From the NCBI GenBank assembly GCA_028023455.1, contig JAQFVV010012396.1:3354156-3418155 (forward strand): a stretch of 64,000 nucleotides of DNA. Direction: 5' to 3'. Both the position numbers and the translations under genes were made by a program. Below are positions 59,459-64,000 of the stretch, piece after piece. Position 1 is the first letter of the stretch; each line of letters begins with the position of its first letter. The notes under the pieces are model-generated. The model was not told the DNA's origin. It searched no databases and saw only the letters and a program-made list of their open reading frames with translations. This DNA is from Epiperipatus broadwayi (Eukaryota; Onychophora; Udeonychophora; Euonychophora; Peripatidae).

Positions 59459-59781
59459 CTCACATGATCACTATTTCTTATGCTAGCACATAACTATTAT
59501 TAAAACAGGAAAAACTCTCCATTCAGTAGTGCCACTCAGTGCCAACCAGAGTAATCAATGGATGCTAGAAGGCGTGTGCATAAAATCCCCATCTAGTGTC
59601 TACTAATTCCAATATCATCAGACTAGTTTCTGGCTTGAGGGCCTTCATTAGAAACTAGTCAGAGATATTGGATGAGTAGGCACTAGATGGGGATTTTATG
59701 CACAAGCCTTCTGGCATCCATTGATTACTCTAGTTGGCACTGAGTGGCAGACTACTGTATGGAGAGTTTTGTGTGTTTATA
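59459..59781. repeat. Hairpin-family repeat, copy 4
   Basis: Begins CACATGATCACTATTTCTTA as in the family terminus. It is followed by the AAAACAGGAAAAACTCTCCA, CACTCAGTGCCAACC, AATCAATGGATGC and CCATCTAGTGTCTACT blocks, each mirrored on the right. The arms meet at about 59640-59650 with almost no loop. It lies inside a (TA)n tract on both sides, which suggests insertion into TA-rich targets. The right terminus is truncated relative to the left. Confidence 0.85.
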
Positions 59782-62700
59782 TATATATATATCAGAATTT
59801 TTAATTTTAAAATGTAATGCGACTTTTTTAATAATGAGAAATGTACAAATGTTATAAAAGATAAAAAATTTATGAACACTTTCATACCTTTTTAACAAAT
59901 AACAAAAAGGCATCATCTGGAAAAATTTTTTTTATATAGTTTAAACTTTTATTCCGTAAAAGTACACTACATTTCACAATTTTAAAGTAAAGCATTATTT
60001 TTTTTATTTGAAATTAAAAAAAAAAAAAAGAAAAAAAGAGCATTCTGAAAATGATTAAAAAAATACAAAAAAAAAAAAAATGAAGGTAATTGTAATAATA
60101 ATTTTTAAACATCATTTGCTTTGAAAAAATGTAAACAAAAATATACACGTATTTTCAAGTATTATACTAGATAGCGATAAAAAAGATGAAGTTTAAATCT
60201 CAATTAGAATATTAAGACTTTCATATGTCATAATTGCAAAGATATTATATGAATTATCAAATGGGTTATTGCTCAGAAGATTACAAGAAGGTTGAACACT
60301 GAAAGTGACATTGATATAATTCCCAGAGACTGACACACTATCTCGGGTTGGAGTCAGATTACAAACATATTGAGATCAGTTATTAATATTATATATTCAG
60401 CTTAGAATCGGTGGTAATTTGTAGTTTATTTAAGATCTAAAAATGAGTCTATGATTATTTCGGCTTTGTATGAAGAATAAATAATATTACAAGATTCGTG
60501 GAACACAAATAAAAATCTATGATAATGCAATAATATATTCAAATTATGAAAATAAAATGTATGTTATACATAAAGTTTTTATAAAAGGTTGTGGCTGTTA
60601 TTTTGTTATTAATCTATTTAGTTTATCTTTGTAACTCACTCCAAGCATTATCTTTTTAACACACATATGCTAGTTATTAGTCACAGATCTGACAAATCAT
60701 ACAACCCACACGGCGTGGTGGTGGTTATTTGTAGTAGTAATTTGTAATTAATGATGATTGAATCTTTAAAAGTTTTCCAAAAGTAAACTTTATTTTTGAC
60801 AAGATTTGGCACTCTTGAGTTTTATTTTTATTGAAAGTGAAAAACAAATCAAATACTTTTGGGAGTATGTGTACTTTTAAATTATAAATCACCGTCACAT
60901 TGATTAATATCATATCTGAATTGAAACATTTTTTTTTAAATTTAAATTTTATTAATCATTCAACTTTCATATTTATTTAAATCAAAATTTACAGTACATA
61001 TTAAATATATCATTAGATTGTTGGTTCTGGGTTCAAACCCGTTTACTACATACTGATCACTGTTACTATATTGAAGCGATATTTATATATGCTTCATGTC
61101 TGTAACTTAAAAATTCAAACAAAATTTTAAAAGTAAAGGTTTTCAACAATTTTAATAAATAAAAATTATACATACAAGTATAAGCACAGATAAATGTATA
61201 CAGTATCATTAATTATAAGTTTATTTTAAAAGTATGTTAAAATGAAATGTGTTTTTATTAACAATTAAAAAGGGAAAATGACATTATCTTAGACAATGTA
61301 ATTAAATTTTTTATAAACAGATCGATTATTTAAAAAGATAAGTATTAGATGTAATTTAGACACTTTCAAAGATAAAATTTTGTAAATGTGATTGGATAAG
61401 TAAGCCAAAGTACAGTTGATTGAAATGACCAATGATGGATCTGATTTTGTTGATAAGCCAACTCCATGAAAAAGGTTTGTAAATCACTGTGAATTATTTC
61501 TGATTGCTTATTTCTAAATTGTTTTGGCAAAAGTTTATGCTGTTGACTAGTCTTTGATTGTGATTTTATTATATTTATTGTGTTTGATGTTAAGATATCT
61601 TGCAGGAAAGAAGTTGCCATTTACTTCACTCTGCCACTCAGCACAGTGCAGGCCAAAAGTCCATAGTAAAGTATGGAAGGGAGCCATTAGCTAATATAAA
61701 AACATTTTAAGGAGTGTTGTATCCATTATATGCCTAAACTACAGGGATCTACTATTTGGGGGAGAAACTAGCCTTTATTCAACCAGTAAACTATGGATCT
61801 TTATGCTGCCTGAGGAATTAAGAACAGTATGATTAAAACCTACCATTTCCATAGCTATGATTGAAGAAAAAAGTCTGGTAAAAGTATAGCAATATCAGAA
61901 GTCTGAGCTTGAACAATTAGTGATAAAAGGAAATGGATATTGTAACAGTTAGAATCATCTATCTCGCTAGCACACTGCAGAATTCAAACCCCAGACACAA
62001 AACTGAACATTCTAGGAGGAGTGCCTTCTAGATATACTAAGTTCGAATCTAAACCCAAATTTCATAGCGCCATCTATGTGACAATGCATCTGATGCCACT
62101 GCTAGTATGACCTTTGACTGGTGCCTGGTGGTTAGGGAGAAACAAAAGACTCTATACTAAAAGAAGCTTAGGTGGCTAATTAACGTCTATGGATTTACAA
62201 AAGAAATGCAGAAAATATATATATAGACCGAGACAGTGATAGGAATCAATAAAATAAGATATCAAATTTAGTTTTAAATAATTTCACACAATTTATTTAT
62301 ATAAATTATATATATAATGCCACTGTCTGCTTATATGAGACAGGGACGCGTATTAAATAATTGTTGGCATTATATTCCAATAAATAAAAAAAAGGGTTTT
62401 AAAGCAAAGTGATATATTCTATTCCTCAGGTTAATAGCATTATAATGTGCTTGAAGAGATAGGAACATGTGCGAGGTGCTTTGAGTAATTATACAAGTTT
62501 AAGAAAATATTTGAAATTAAGTGTTCTAAAATATTTATTGATTTCGAGAATAGCACAGACAAAAGCTTACTAAGCAACAAAGTAGGAATGTGATCAAAGC
62601 ATTTATTTGAAAATAATAATAATAATAGAGTTGCATTGGGAGGTCAGTATTGCTGATAATGAATTTATTAAAGTTGGAGGGTGTGACATGTTTAAGTCAT

Positions 62701-63760
62701 GGATGCTTTGTAAAATAAATATAAAATAAAACAATATTGAAGATCCGGAATAATTACGGAGGGCATCTCGCCGCTAACCCGTAGGAAAGTATTTTATGAA
62801 CAGCCAAAACTTAGCGACTGTGTGACGATTGCGTTTAATTCCCAGGGGTGTCATTTGGGACACCCTCTGCCTGGAAACTTGCAATAAGCGAAAAGAACAG
62901 ACTTTGCCGTGTAAAGAATCCTTGGAAAAATAAAACAAAGCGGTCTCAACAACCAATTCATTTACCAGCAATACGAGACTAGTGTATATAAAACATACTG
63001 AATGGGTTTTACTTGGATTAAGAGAAATGCCCAATCAAATTCCCAGAAATTCATTTAAAAGGGTCTGCACATTCTCGACGTCAATGATGAACTTTGTAAT
63101 TAAAGTAGAACACGGTAATTAAAATAGGAAAATGCATGCTTGTGGGTTTGAAAAGTAAGTATAGATTTATATATGCAATCATGCATTAGGGGACACATTT
63201 TATCATTGACCTCGCACATACTCTCATATTAGATTAAAATCAATAACATGTAGATTTTAAACTATGTGATTATATTATATATTAAAGAATAGAATCACCC
63301 TCAAACGAATGATTTGCAAGATAATAAAATTGGAAAATTATAAATTTAAAATATGCCTTAATAGTGGCATCTTACTTTCAATAAAGGGAATAGTTCACTC
63401 GGTCAAAGATGATTCTGACACATTATCATAATAAAATAAATGAAAGCTTTATAAATAGAAAATATTAACCCAAGGATAGAGAGCAAAATGTTGAGTATAT
63501 TTAAACACGTTAAAGAAGTACATAATGAAGTTATGTGAAATATAAGAAAACAATGTTAAATAGCTATAGCATGTTAGTTAGGAATCACAAGAGCTCTTGG
63601 GTTAATTTAGGGTTACCTTTGGAGAAGCATTTAGGTAGATTGATGGTCGGCAGGTTTTTATATAATTTAACAGCAAAATCTGGAAATGTTCATATTTTTG
63701 GCAGCAGCAGCAGCAGCAGTTCCAGGGTTTGTGTGATAACTTCCGATGGTCTACAGCAGT
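59782..63760. other. No gene confirmed
   Basis: Mostly AT-rich. Points of note: a B-box-like GGGTTCAAACCC near 61030 without a partner A-box; higher GC at about 62755-63080 with a small stem GGGTGTC/GACACCC near 62846-62866; and a CAG run at 63701-63720. Minus-strand frames at 61366-61620 and 62774-63034 have no recognised domain. Confidence 0.4.
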
Positions 63761-63844
63761 AGATGACCATTCTGGAGAGAAATAGCCTTCTCGCGCTCTA
63801 CTCTGTCATGTCAAGATTTACAAATTACTAGAATAGAACTCAGA

Positions 63845-64000
63845 ATGATTTCTCTTAGAAACATTAGAAGAAAAACTGGAGAACAAAAGAAAAACATTCT
63901 TTTTATAGTAGATGTTAACAATAGAACTGCCCTGGAGCATTACAAAAATATATTGGACTTATCAGCTGTAATTAAATGTATCCCAATGTCTAAAGGAATT
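63845..64000 (+). CDS. Open frame running off the window edge, unknown
   Basis: From the ATG at 63845 a frame stays open for about 52 codons to the end of the window. The composition is balanced for this AT-rich DNA (ISLRNIRRKTGEQKKNILFI, NRTALEHYKNILDLSAVIK). An in-frame TAG lies just upstream (63833-63835). No family was recognised. It may be the start of a retroelement or host frame continuing to the right. Confidence 0.3.
   Translation, partial: MISLRNIRRKTGEQKKNILFIVDVNNRTALEHYKNILDLSAVIKCIPMSKGI

Noticed and set aside
61015-61050. tRNA or SINE from GGGTTCAAACCC
   Set aside because: B-box-like only; no A-box at proper distance and no acceptor stem.

Overview
The window is AT-rich eukaryotic DNA, probably from an invertebrate animal. 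The evidence is the set of transposon families present: a CR1-type LINE whose ORF1 carries a PHD finger and an esterase, a Penelope-like element, pogo/Tigger-like and ISXO2/Merlin-like DNA transposons, long-LTR retrotransposons, and many foldback (hairpin) repeats. No intact host protein-coding gene could be recognised. Cnidarian, mollusc, flatworm and some arthropod genomes all fit, and I cannot choose among them from the sequence alone.

Layout: 496-6362 is a ~270-bp tandem repeat split by an LTR element (786-5855) whose two 2188-bp direct repeats flank only ~0.7 kb. 7335-7618 is a near-perfect palindrome. 8619-20332 is an ~11.7-kb element on the minus strand. It has two ~2.86-kb direct repeats (LTRs) around an internal region holding a 376-codon coiled-coil ORF, a 162-bp minisatellite and a broken Ty3-type integrase; reverse transcriptase was not found. 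21-23 kb holds a hairpin repeat and a pogo-like non-autonomous element with a tiny CR1 3' end nested in it. 25-28.5 kb has three more hairpin repeats and a LINE C-terminal relic. 30.2-33.1 kb is an odd stretch of short coding-like fragments with stops.

33.2-38.9 kb is largely featureless AT-rich DNA. 38863 to ~43560 is a nearly full-length but mutated CR1-like LINE on the minus strand. 46271-49490 is a 3.2-kb palindrome made of two inverted LTR-like arms meeting at a tRNA-Lys-like primer-binding site. 49513-50708 is a 5'-truncated Penelope-like element bracketed by inverted copies of its own end. A tRNA-like sequence lies at 50954-51032, a foldback repeat at 52270-52950, a pogo/Tigger-like relic with transposase C-terminus at 56133-57293, an ISXO2-like relic at 57458-58645 and another member of the hairpin family at 59459-59781. 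An open frame of unknown origin runs off the right edge.

Every recognised coding sequence except the 376-codon ORF is interrupted by stops or frameshifts, so the window reads as an intergenic or intronic transposon graveyard. Its most notable features are the density of large palindromes, the reverse-transcriptase-less LTR element, and the head-to-head LTR palindrome.
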